NCBI RefSeq assembly: GCF_041380015.1
Contig: NZ_CP159978.1
DNA from: Buchananella felis
GTDB lineage: Bacteria; Actinomycetota; Actinomycetes; Actinomycetales; Actinomycetaceae
Direction: 5' to 3' (one strand)
DNA: 64,000 nt
Made by a program: the position numbers and the translations under genes. The first letter of the stretch is position 1; the number at the start of each line of letters is the position of its first letter. The notes beneath the pieces are model-generated. The model worked only from the letters and a program-made list of their open reading frames with translations, did not search any database and had not been told where the DNA came from. This document shows, one piece after another, positions 34,486-41,902 of the stretch.

Positions 34486-35619
34486 CTAGTCCTTGACGAT
34501 GGCCTCGCGGGAGAGCTTGAAGCCGCGCCCGGTGGCCCTGTGCCAGCACTCCATGCCGGACTCGCTGGAGGTGCACGCGAAGTGCTGGTTCGCGGCGGTT
34601 TGGCCGTACTCGAGGGTGGGCAGCTCGCCGTCGGCGCCGGAGCACTCCTCAGAAATGCGGCCCTCGTTGTCGATGGTGACCACCACGGCCTGCTCCGGGG
34701 TGCAGCCGGCGGAGGTGGTTTGGTTGTGCTTGTACAAGACGCACCAGGCCTGGTCGGCCTCCAGGGAGCAGCCGATGTTGCCGGAGGGGGAGTAGAAGGC
34801 GGGCAGGTCCAGGGCATCGGCCGGTACCGGGCGGCCCGCGTCGGAGGGCGTGGGGGTGGGACTGGTGCTAGGCGCCTCGCTCTCCTGCGGGGTGGCGGGC
34901 GCGGCCGGGGCGGAGGTGGTGGCCTGGGCGCCGGGCTTGTGGTCCACGTTCCGGTTGGCCGGCCCGAACAGGGTGAAGGCCATATAGATGATGACGCACA
35001 CCAGGATCAGCGCCAGCGTTCCGATCACCCAGGGCAGGGCGCCGGCGCCGCGCGTGTCCTCGTCCTCCGTGTCCGTGCCCGCGCCGCCAAGCGGGTCGCC
35101 CTGGCGGGCAGCGGCCGCGCCCACGGGGGCGAAGGGGCTGGCGGAGGCAACCGCGCCGCCCTGAGCGCCCTGAGTGGGGAAGACAGCTGAGGCGGCAGGG
35201 AAGGCGCCCGCGCCGGTCGGGGCGGGGAACACGGCGGTCTGGGCGGTCTGGGAGGAGGGCAGCGTGGGGCCGGGCTGACCGTAGGGGCTACCGGCTGGAA
35301 CCGGGCCGGCCGCGCCGCCGGCGTAGGGGCCGGCCTGGGTGGCGGCGGCCTGCGCGGGGGCGGCATGCGCGGCGGTGCCCGACCAGCTCCCCGGGGAGGC
35401 GCCGAAGCCCGCCGCGAGGTACTGGGCGCGCTGGGCCAGGGCGGCGTCAACGGCGGGGTCGTGTAGGTCTCGCAGCCACTCCAGCAACGCCGGGTAGGTG
35501 GAGGGGTTCAGAGCAATAGCCGAGCGCAGCCCGGGATAGTTTTGCGCCAGTTGCTGGAGTGTCTGCAGCGGGGTGGCCGGGTCCTGGGCCAGTTGCAGCA
35601 GCTGAGAGTTCTGCGCCAA
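34486..35619 (-). CDS. LRV-type N-terminus plus cysteine-rich extracellular domain (trio member 3)
   Basis: The protein has 377 residues. The N-terminal 60 (AQDPATPLQTLQQLAQNYPG, ALNPSTYPALLEWL) resemble the actinobacterial variant leucine-rich repeat domain. A Pro/Ala/Gly-rich region, a membrane helix (WVIGTLALILVCVIIYMAF) and an extracellular domain follow. That domain begins FYSPSGNIGCSL and ends MECWHRATGRGFKLSREA, with six cysteines as in its two neighbours. I chose TTG at 35619 because AGGAGG lies five bases upstream. It is divergent from aroD. It may link a cytoplasmic protein-protein contact to a surface domain. Confidence 0.8.
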   Translation of the reverse strand: MAQNSQLLQLAQDPATPLQTLQQLAQNYPGLRSAIALNPSTYPALLEWLRDLHDPAVDAALAQRAQYLAAGFGASPGSWSGTAAHAAPAQAAATQAGPYAGGAAGPVPAGSPYGQPGPTLPSSQTAQTAVFPAPTGAGAFPAASAVFPTQGAQGGAVASASPFAPVGAAAARQGDPLGGAGTDTEDEDTRGAGALPWVIGTLALILVCVIIYMAFTLFGPANRNVDHKPGAQATTSAPAAPATPQESEAPSTSPTPTPSDAGRPVPADALDLPAFYSPSGNIGCSLEADQAWCVLYKHNQTTSAGCTPEQAVVVTIDNEGRISEECSGADGELPTLEYGQTAANQHFACTSSESGMECWHRATGRGFKLSREAIVKD

Positions 35620-35680
35620 TTTCCCTCCTACACGAACGTCCAGCAAGATTTTAGCTAGGTACGCAAACAGATTTGGGCAA

Positions 35681-35692
35681 TAGACTGGTTGA
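35681..35692 (+). promoter_or_regulatory. -10 element of a leaderless aroD mRNA
   Basis: TAGACT at 35681-35686 lies six bases before the GTG start, and no Shine-Dalgarno is present. The same hexamer precedes the CapD-like gene at 63726. Confidence 0.5.
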
Positions 35693-36433
35693 GTGTTACC
35701 CGCGCCCCTGTTTAGTGACGCCCAGTCCTTTCCCCTGGTGATCGTGCCCCTGCAGGGCGACCACGCGCAGTGCCTGGCTCAGGCCGCCGCGCTGCGCGGG
35801 AGCGGCGCCCACCTGCTGGAGTGGCGCCTGGACACCGACCCCACCTGGTTGGACGACGCTGCCGCCTGGGCCGAGCGTGCTGCCGCCTACCGCGCGGCCG
35901 CCGGCCTGCCGGTGCTCGCCACCATCCGCACCACGCGGGAGGGGGGAGGGGCCGAGGTGGACGACTCCACCTACGCCGGGGCCGTGCTGCGCCTGGCCGA
36001 GTGCTGCGAGGCCGTGGACTTCGAGGGCTCGCGGGGGCCGGAGACGGCGGCGCGACTGCGGCAGGTGGCTGCGCGCGCGGGCTGCGCGGTGATCGCCTCC
36101 AGCCACAACTTCCAGACCGTGCCGGCGGACGACCAGCTGGACCGGACGCTCAGCGAACTCCACGAGCGCGGCGACGTGGTGAAGATAGCCGTCATGCCCG
36201 CCCAGGAAGCGGACGTCTCCAGGCTGGGCGCGTCGGCGCGGCGCTACGCCAGCCGCGCCGACGCCAAACCCGCTATCGTCATCGCCATGGGCGAGCTGGG
36301 GCGCCAGGGCCGCCTGGAGCCCGCCAGCCTGGGCTCCTGCGCCACCTTCGCGTGCGCGGACAAGCCCAGCGCCCCCGGCCAGGTGCCGGTGGGCCAGGTC
36401 GTGGCGGCTTTGAACGCGCAGGCCGCGCGATAA
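35693..36433 (+). CDS. aroD: Type I 3-dehydroquinate dehydratase
   Basis: The enzyme dehydrates 3-dehydroquinate to 3-dehydroshikimate through a Schiff base, the third step of the shikimate pathway. The protein has 246 residues. The Schiff-base lysine is in DVVKIAVMP and the catalytic histidine in SSHNFQTVP; HLLEWRLD and the C-terminal GSCATFACADKPSAPGQ complete the TIM-barrel signatures. The type I enzyme is less common in actinobacteria than type II, but it does occur. An exact 16-mer copy encodes LDDAAAW (35851-35866), and another lies just past the stop (36443-36458). Confidence 0.93.
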   Translation: MLPAPLFSDAQSFPLVIVPLQGDHAQCLAQAAALRGSGAHLLEWRLDTDPTWLDDAAAWAERAAAYRAAAGLPVLATIRTTREGGGAEVDDSTYAGAVLRLAECCEAVDFEGSRGPETAARLRQVAARAGCAVIASSHNFQTVPADDQLDRTLSELHERGDVVKIAVMPAQEADVSRLGASARRYASRADAKPAIVIAMGELGRQGRLEPASLGSCATFACADKPSAPGQVPVGQVVAALNAQAAR

Positions 36434-36442
36434 GGGAGGCCG

Positions 36443-36458
36443 GGCGGCAGCGTCGTCC
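36443..36458 (+). repeat. Intergenic exact copy of the recurrent 16-mer
   Basis: GGCGGCAGCGTCGTCC lies ten bases after the aroD stop codon and outside any gene. It is one of eight exact copies in the window. Confidence 0.75.
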
Positions 36459-36528
36459 AACTGGCAGGCGGGTAGAAAAGGCGGTGTCCCCAGCGGGGTG
36501 CCGGGCAAAAGCCGGTGAAGCCGGCCGC

Positions 36529-37233
36529 TCAGGCGGTGTGGTGCACGGGGCAGCGGCTGGCGGGAACGTCGGTGGAACCAGCGCCCTGGGCCGCCAAGGC
36601 CGCGATCTCCTGCAGGTGGGAACGCACCACGCTCTCCGCGCGGGCCGTCTCCACGCCCACCGCCCGCATCACGAACAGCAGGCAACCCACCACGAAGCGC
36701 GTGCGCTGCGAAGGCGCCGCAGAGGGGCGGGCGGCCAGCGTGGAGTTAACCAGGGGCACCAGCGTGTCCAGGTCGGGCGGCGGAATCAGGCCGGCGCGGG
36801 CGGCACGCACCAGGATGTCGCGCAGGATGGTCTCCACCTCGTGGCCGTGCTCCGCCAGGCGGCGATACGTGGACGGATCCACCACGTGGCGCAGGTCCGG
36901 TCCCGGGGCCAGGTGATAGGCCGAACGCAGGTTCAGCTGCTGCTGCACGTAGATGCGCAACTGATTGATCGGGTCCTCCACGCCGGTCAGGGCCTGGCGC
37001 AGGCGGGCCACGTAAGCCGTGGTCTCGTGGGCAATGAAGCCGAGCAGCAGCGAGTCCTTGTCCTTGAAGTGGTTGTAGACCGCCGTGCGGCCCACACCCG
37101 CCTCCGTGGCGATTTCGGCCAGGGTGATGGAATCGAAGCCGCGCTGCTCTAGCAAGGTCGCCAGGGCCGCGAACAGCTTGTCGCGAGTGCGGGCGCGGTG
37201 TTCCGCCAGGGTGGAACCGATGATCTTGGGCAT
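36529..37233 (-). CDS. TetR family transcriptional regulator
   Basis: This is a 234-residue one-component repressor-type protein. The N-terminal helix-turn-helix is clear (RDKLFAALATLLEQRGFDSI, IATEAGVGRTAVYNHFKDKD). The C-terminal ligand-binding region carries no recognisable specificity signature and ends in RCPVHHTA. CAGACT lies six bases before the ATG, consistent with a leaderless mRNA. The neighbouring genes (aroD, Nudix) give no clear target. About 90 bases separate it from the Nudix gene, which is read in the same direction. Confidence 0.9.
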   Translation of the reverse strand: MPKIIGSTLAEHRARTRDKLFAALATLLEQRGFDSITLAEIATEAGVGRTAVYNHFKDKDSLLLGFIAHETTAYVARLRQALTGVEDPINQLRIYVQQQLNLRSAYHLAPGPDLRHVVDPSTYRRLAEHGHEVETILRDILVRAARAGLIPPPDLDTLVPLVNSTLAARPSAAPSQRTRFVVGCLLFVMRAVGVETARAESVVRSHLQEIAALAAQGAGSTDVPASRCPVHHTA

Positions 37234-37325
37234 GGCCGCAGTCTGGCAGATAGTGACGCCTGAAGCAAAAGTGTCGTATTAATCGCCAAGGGGTGGCGGG
37301 TGGCTTCGCCATGAGGCGGGCGGGT

Positions 37326-37802
37326 TCAGGCGCCGTGACGGGCCAGCGCGGTGGGTGAGGCGCCGATCGTCGCGACGCGCGCAGCCTCAAAGCACGCCTC
37401 GGCAATAGGGGCGTTGGTGGGCAGCCAGGCCAACTGGGCGCTCGCGGTGCTGTTCACCCAGCGCACAGAGTTGTGCGCCTCGCCCGGCTGCGGCAAGTTT
37501 CGACCGGTCAGATAGGCAAGCCACACCCGCATCCGCAGGCCGTCCAGAATCGGCCAGCCCTCTTGCGGGGCCGGGGCGAAAACCACCTCTGGGCCCAGAG
37601 AAACGGAAATGCCCAGCTCCTCTTGCAGCTCGCGGTGAAGAGCCTGCTCCGGAGACTCGCCTGCCTCCACCTTCCCGCCCGGTAACTCCCACTGGCCAGC
37701 CAAGTGAGCCGGATACGAACGCTGGGCGGCCAGAAGCCGAATGTCCTGGGCGCGCAACACCCGGTCAGGGGCCACCACCGCAGCTGCAACAACAAGAGGC
37801 AT
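37326..37802 (-). CDS. Nudix hydrolase (MutT-like)
   Basis: This predicted nucleoside-diphosphate-linked pyrophosphohydrolase has 158 residues and could sanitise 8-oxo-dGTP. The Nudix box is complete and starts GGKVEAGESPEQALHREL, followed by QEELGI. I chose the ATG at 37802 (MPLVVAAAVVAPDRV) because it matches the family start and TACCCT lies seven bases upstream. An in-frame ATG at 37886 would add 28 residues of unclear relevance. Confidence 0.85.
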   Translation of the reverse strand: MPLVVAAAVVAPDRVLRAQDIRLLAAQRSYPAHLAGQWELPGGKVEAGESPEQALHRELQEELGISVSLGPEVVFAPAPQEGWPILDGLRMRVWLAYLTGRNLPQPGEAHNSVRWVNSTASAQLAWLPTNAPIAEACFEAARVATIGASPTALARHGA

Positions 37803-38142
37803 GGGAAACAGGGTAGTGCGAGCAAGAATCCTAGCTGCCTCCACCTCGGGAATAACCTTCTCATGCGCAACGTGGAGCTTGCTCATGTGCGCTGGGCCGC
37901 GCCCAGTAACGGGGCTAATGGAGATATTCCCATTCCGGGGTGTTGGTGTGTCGATGGCGTCGAGCGAGGGGCGTCTCGGGCGGCGAGCTCCGCAAGGGCA
38001 GACAAAACTTGGTGCTGGGTGAGAACACGCCCTGGGGCAGCTCCCCAGGGGGTTAGCGGCAGGAATGTGTGTACGCGAGGGGCTCTTTTCCTTTGGGGGA
38101 GTAGGTGAGAGTCTGGTTGAATATGCTTTGAGAGCATGTTCG
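37803..38142. other. Gene-free stretch before the broken transposase
   Basis: This is outside the chosen Nudix start, although an alternative start would use 37803-37886. I see no other gene. The sequence from about 38090, where base composition drops in GC, may be the left end of the insertion sequence whose fragment follows. I could not identify an inverted repeat. Confidence 0.4.
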
Positions 38143-38590
38143 GTGAGCGTTACTAGGAATTCGCCGTGTTGTGGTGTATGTGAAGCGAAGATGGTCAGGA
38201 ATGGCCAGACCAGCACGGGCAAGACTAGGTGGCGGTGCAAGACCTGCGGCGGATCGAGCGTTCAGCACCGGCCAGACATCACCAAACGCGCCCAGGCAGA
38301 GGCGTTCGCGGCATGGCTCTTAGGGCCGGTTCCTCAGTACTCAACGGGCGGGACGGGACGTTCATTTCGGGCCCAGACGGCCTGGTGCTGGAACATTGAG
38401 ATCCCGCAGCCCGCCCCAACTGGTGAAGTCCACCCGGTGATCATGCTGGACGCCACCTACTTCCAAGGCTGGTGTCTCCTTGTGGCTTACACCGGCAAGC
38501 ATGTCATTGCTTGGCAGTGGTGCGACCAAGAGAAGAAAACGGCCGGGCAAGCCCTCCTAGAGCCTCTACCCGCTCCCGACATGGTCGACC
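38143..38590 (+). pseudogene. Truncated IS1249-like (IS256 group) transposase
   Basis: Only the N-terminal part of about 150 residues remains. A zinc-ribbon start is visible (CCGVCEAKMVRNGQTSTG, RWRCKTCGGSSVQHR), then RAQAEAFAAWLLG and the first catalytic-domain strand MLDATYFQGWCLLVAYTG with its probable first Asp. Family proteins continue for about 250 more residues. Here similarity ends after LPAPDMV and the frame runs into the CTAGACCTT array before a stop at 38652. GC content is lower than in neighbouring genes. It is probably a remnant of a mobile element. Confidence 0.8.
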
Positions 38591-38617
38591 GACCACATTA
38601 TTTCAACTTTGTACGGC

Positions 38618-38687
38618 CTAGACCTTATGCACTCCACCTAGACCTTGCGTAGCGCTCTAAGGTCTAGGTCGGCTGCACAAGGTCTAG
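38618..38687. repeat. 20-bp-phased array, 2+2 units (CTAGACCTT)
   Basis: CTAGACCTT occurs at 38618 and 38638, and its reverse complement AAGGTCTAG at 38659 and 38679. Spacings are 20, 21 and 20 bases. It begins where the transposase similarity stops. Confidence 0.85.
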
Positions 38688-38903
38688 GTCGACCGGTTTA
38701 GCAAGGCAGGTGAGGCAAGGCGGTGGGAAGGCAGCGCAGGACTAGGCGACATATCGGGACGCACCCCACGCTGCGCGCTTCCTCATGCCTGACCTGATTC
38801 GTGCGAATGGTGGTGATTTGGGGGGCAGTCCTGATGTCCCACGCCCAAGAGCTACTCACCCTCCTAGGACACTAAAGTGGCGCAAGCCAGGTTGGATTCT
38901 CCG

Positions 38904-39013
38904 CTCGACGTTTGCCTGGTCAGCTCGACGTTTGTTACCCAAACTCGACGTTTGCACCCCTCAAAACGTCGAGATTCATCCCCAAACGTCGAGTCGACCA
39001 GTCAAACGTCGAG
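38904..39013. repeat. 20-bp-phased array, 3+3 units (CTCGACGTTTG)
   Basis: CTCGACGTTTG occurs at 38904, 38924 and 38944. The reverse complement follows, as AAAACGTCGAG at 38963-38973 and CAAACGTCGAG at 38983 and 39003. Centre-to-centre distances are 20, 20, 19, 20 and 20. Linkers are 8-9 bases and mostly unrelated, except that the outer pair share a CTGGTC segment in inverted form. It is the cleanest array in the window. Confidence 0.95.
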
Positions 39014-39120
39014 ATTCACCCCCAGTGTGTGGTGCTGTAGTCGGTTGAGGTGGTGCGGGCTGTAAGGGGTGACAAGACTTGGCGTTAGGTGAATTATGTC
39101 GCCCGCCAAACTCTCAGGAC

Positions 39121-40368
39121 CTACACAACGACCTTGTCACGGAGCCAGAGCGCAACCTCCTGGCCAGTTTGCGGGTCAGTGAACTCCAAACCGGCGGCGT
39201 GAAGCTGAAGAGAGGTGGCCGTGCCCGGGGCCTCGGCCGCCCCGTAGGGCGCAGCGTCGAAACCGCCGTAGAGCGAATCCCCTACCAAAGGCAAGCCCAG
39301 GGCCGCGAAATGAACACGAATCTGGTGGGTCTTGCCGGTGGCCGGGCGCACCTCGTAGAGCGGAAAGCGCAGCCCGCGCACCGTGACAGCCTCGGCGGTC
39401 GGGCGCAGGAAGGTGACCGCGTTGCTCGGCAGCCGTCCCGCAGTGGAGGTGACCCGGATGCCCGTCTTTGCCAGCCGGCTCTCCAAGCGCAGCCAGCCAT
39501 CGGCGGTCACGGTAACCGCCACTTGCGGGCTGCACCAGCCTGCCACCCGCTCAGGCCGGACGCAGGGGCGCGGGCTGGAGGGGGAGGCGGGCGGCAACGT
39601 CGGCCACGAAGAAGGCGGGGCAGGAGCGGCGGCAATATAGGTCTTGCGCACGTGCTGCTGCGCAAAGAGCTCCTGGTAGGCGCGGCGCAAATCCGGGCGC
39701 GCGGTGAACAACAGCAGGCCGGAGGTGCCGCGATCCAGGCGGTGGGCGGGCGTGAGGTCCGCGTTGTTCTCCTGGCGGCGCAACGCCACCGTCACCGAGC
39801 GGGCCACGTAAGCCCCGCGCGGCATGGTGGCCAGACCCTTCGGCTTGTCCACCACCAGCCAGCCGTCGCCCCGATGAACAACGGGGATAGGCGGCAGAGC
39901 GGTTTCGTCAGGCAGCGGCCGGTAGAGGTAGACCGGGCGCTCCAAGGCCGTGGCCGGCGTGTCCCACGGCAGGGGATGCCCCCACGCGTCCACCACGTCC
40001 CCGGCCGCGAAGGCACGCTCAACCTGACCCGGATCCAGGCGCGGGATGTTCGCGCCGACCCACTCGCCCAGCGTGCAGGTCAGTGCCCGGGCCTGACTCA
40101 CGCCCAACCGCTTGCCCAGGCGGGACGGGCGCAGGCCGTCCCGGGCCGGCAGCGGCTGGGGGCGGCGCCGGGGATGAGCGGGTGTGGAGAGTGGCGAGGG
40201 TGTGGGGAGGGGCGAGGGTGTGGGGAAGGGCGAGGGTGTGGGGAGGGGCGAGGGTGTGGGGAGGGGCGAGGGTGTGGGGAAGGGCGAGGGTGTGGCTTGC
40301 GCGGTCTTTCCCTCGGGCGCACTGGGCGGCGCGGGGTCTGGAGGGGAAGCGGGGCTCATGACGACCAT
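39121..40368 (-). CDS. RluA-family pseudouridine synthase with N-terminal repeat extension
   Basis: The protein isomerises uridine in rRNA or tRNA. It has 415 residues. The catalytic motif is HRLDRGTSGLLLF, and the RluA C-terminal motif TGKTHQIRVHFAALGLPLVGD is intact. Unusually the N-terminus carries six hexapeptide repeats (FPTPSP or LPTPSP) encoded by an 18-bp tandem repeat, followed by a segment without a clear S4 domain. The ATG at 40368 is used; 40359 is an alternative. No good Shine-Dalgarno is visible. Phased arrays lie on both sides of the gene. Confidence 0.9.
   Translation of the reverse strand: MVVMSPASPPDPAPPSAPEGKTAQATPSPFPTPSPLPTPSPLPTPSPFPTPSPLPTPSPLSTPAHPRRRPQPLPARDGLRPSRLGKRLGVSQARALTCTLGEWVGANIPRLDPGQVERAFAAGDVVDAWGHPLPWDTPATALERPVYLYRPLPDETALPPIPVVHRGDGWLVVDKPKGLATMPRGAYVARSVTVALRRQENNADLTPAHRLDRGTSGLLLFTARPDLRRAYQELFAQQHVRKTYIAAAPAPPSSWPTLPPASPSSPRPCVRPERVAGWCSPQVAVTVTADGWLRLESRLAKTGIRVTSTAGRLPSNAVTFLRPTAEAVTVRGLRFPLYEVRPATGKTHQIRVHFAALGLPLVGDSLYGGFDAAPYGAAEAPGTATSLQLHAAGLEFTDPQTGQEVALWLRDKVVV
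40183..40290 (-). repeat. 18-bp coding tandem repeat in the RluA-family gene
   Basis: Six units of TGTGGGGAGGGGCGAGGG (plus strand) run from 40183, with GGA/GAA variants. They encode the PTPSP repeats and could vary in number between strains. Confidence 0.93.
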
Positions 40369-40393
40369 GCTGGCAGATCGTGGGGGAGCGAAT

Positions 40394-40583
40394 CTCGACG
40401 TTTGGGTCTTCAGCTAGACGTTTGGGGTCGAATCTAGACGTTAACTCGGTGGCGAACGTCGAGTTGAGGGGGCGAACGTCGAGTTGAGGGGGCGAACGTC
40501 GAGTTGAGGGGGTGAACGTCGAGTTGAGGGGGCGAACGTCGAGTTGAGTAGCGGAATGTCGAGTTGAGCGCGGGGATGTCGGA
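40394..40583. repeat. 20-bp-phased array, 3 forward plus 7 inverted units
   Basis: Forward units CTCGACGTTTG (40394), CTAGACGTTTG (40414) and CTAGACGTTAA (40434) are followed by inverted CGAACGTCGAG units centred at 40458, 40478, 40498, 40518 and 40538. Decayed copies (ATGTC cores) are centred at 40558 and 40578. Spacing is 20 bases, with 19 at the switch of orientation. Linkers between the inverted units are nearly identical (TTGAGGGGG), unlike the array at 38.9 kb. Confidence 0.95.
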
Positions 40584-40632
40584 CTGAAGCTACTCGGGCG
40601 TGAGGCCACGCTGTGGGGGCTTGGTATCCAAT

Positions 40633-40802
40633 CTCGACGTTTGGGTCTTCAGCTAGACGTTTGGGGTCGAATCTAGACGTTAACTCGGTGGCGAACGTCG
40701 AGTTGAGGAGGCGAACGTCGAGTTGACGAGGCGAACGCCGAGTTGAGGAGGCGAACGCCGAGTTGAGGTGGCGAACGTCGAGTTGAGTAGCGGGATGTCG
40801 AG
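40633..40802. repeat. 20-bp-phased array, duplicate copy (3 plus 6 units)
   Basis: Forward units at 40633, 40653 and 40673 and inverted units centred at 40697, 40717, 40737, 40757, 40777 and 40797 repeat the previous array 239 bases later. The first 75 or so bases of the two arrays are almost identical. Some inverted units carry AACGCCGAG instead of AACGTCGAG. Confidence 0.93.
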
Positions 40803-40919
40803 CTTCGAGGAGGGCCCGGGTCGGATTACTGGGATTCGGCGGGGGATGCGGGCGACGGGATCCCCACTGCCGCTGCGCGTCAGCGTGGGCCCACTCGACT
40901 GCCCGGGGCGCACATAAGG

Positions 40920-40952
40920 CAAATCCCCGGCAGTGTTCCTGCCGGGGATTTT
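40920..40952 (-). terminator. Terminator of tRNA-Gly
   Basis: AATCCCCGGCA pairs with TGCCGGGGATT. On the minus strand it lies directly downstream of the tRNA. Confidence 0.8.
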
Positions 40953-40959
40953 CCCTGAG

Positions 40960-41030
40960 AGCGGGCGACGGGAGTCGAACCCGCCTCTGAAGCTTGGGAA
41001 GCTTCCATTCTACCGATGAACTACGCCCGC
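40960..41030 (-). tRNA. tRNA-Gly (anticodon CCC)
   Basis: On the minus strand the acceptor GCGGGCG (41024-41030) pairs with CGCCCGC. The anticodon loop is TTCCCAA, giving CCC. D- and T-arms (GGTTCGACTCC) are normal. The CCA end is not encoded. It reads GGG codons. Confidence 0.95.
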
Positions 41031-41173
41031 ACGACGCCGATCGCGGCGTGCCCAGACAGTGTAACCCGCGCGGTGCGGGGACGCCACTTTCGCCCACCTG
41101 ACGGGGAAATCTGCGGCAGATTCGGGCCCTCCAGCCCTCCTGCTGGCGGGCTAGGAACGCCATAATGGCAGGC

Positions 41174-41899
41174 ATGCTGCTTTCTGATCGAGACATTTGC
41201 GCCCAGGTTGAAGTCGGCCAGATCTCCCTGGACCCGTGGGACCCGGCGATGGTGCAGCCCTCCAGCGTGGACGTGCACCTGGACCGCTTCTTCCGCCTCT
41301 TCGACAACCACCGCTACCCGGTGATCGACCCGGCCGCCGATCAGAGCGACCTCACCCGCCTGATCGAGGTGGACCCGAACAAGCCATTCGTGCTCCACCC
41401 CGGAGAATTCGTGCTCGGTTCCACCTTTGAGCTAGTCAGCCTGGGAGACTGCGTTGCCGCCCGCCTGGAGGGCAAGAGCTCCCTGGGGCGCCTGGGCCTG
41501 CTCACCCACTCCACCGCAGGATTCATCGACCCCGGCTTCACGGGGCACATCACCCTGGAGCTTTCCAACACCGCCACGATGCCGATCCTGTTGTGGCCGG
41601 GCATGAAGGTGGGCCAGCTCTGCTTCTTCCAGCTCACCTCCGCCGCGCTGGCCCCCTACGGGCAGGGCGCGCAGGGCTCGCGCTACCAGGGGCAGCGTGG
41701 CCCCACCGCGTCGCGCTCGCACCTGAACTTCTCCCGCGCCGACGTCTCTCGCGGCTACGTCCCGCCCGCCGAGCACGCGCTTGCCGAGCACGCGCCCGCC
41801 GAGCCGGTGGCCGACGTTGCCGCGCCCGCCCCTTCTTTCCCCGCGCCTACCGCAGCGCCCACCGAGCAGACGCCCACCGAGCCGCGCGAGGGGGAGTGA
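41174..41899 (+). CDS. dcd: dCTP deaminase with C-terminal extension
   Basis: The enzyme deaminates dCTP toward dUTP/dUMP for thymidylate synthesis. The protein has 241 residues. Family motifs include the start MLLSDRDI, QPSSVDVHL, GEFVLGSTFE, the core RLEGKSSLGRLGLL with catalytic Glu later in HITLELSN, and GSRYQGQRGPTASR. The ATG at 41174 matches the family start and has CATAAT seven bases upstream, suggesting a leaderless mRNA; 41165 is an alternative. Beyond residue 190 there is an extra Ala/Pro/Glu-rich tail of about 50 residues that the family normally lacks. Confidence 0.94.
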   Translation: MLLSDRDICAQVEVGQISLDPWDPAMVQPSSVDVHLDRFFRLFDNHRYPVIDPAADQSDLTRLIEVDPNKPFVLHPGEFVLGSTFELVSLGDCVAARLEGKSSLGRLGLLTHSTAGFIDPGFTGHITLELSNTATMPILLWPGMKVGQLCFFQLTSAALAPYGQGAQGSRYQGQRGPTASRSHLNFSRADVSRGYVPPAEHALAEHAPAEPVADVAAPAPSFPAPTAAPTEQTPTEPREGE

Positions 41900-41902
41900 A
41901 CC

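Noticed and set aside
38904..39013. CRISPR array
   Set aside because: Units are only 11 bp with 8-9 bp linkers, and orientation reverses in the middle. No cas genes are in the window.
40019..40609. Protein with STRRSPPQLDVRPLNSTF-like repeats
   Set aside because: This is a translation through the 20-bp array. The period of 60 bases gives 20-residue repeats, but there is no ribosome site and the frame ends arbitrarily inside the RluA-family gene.
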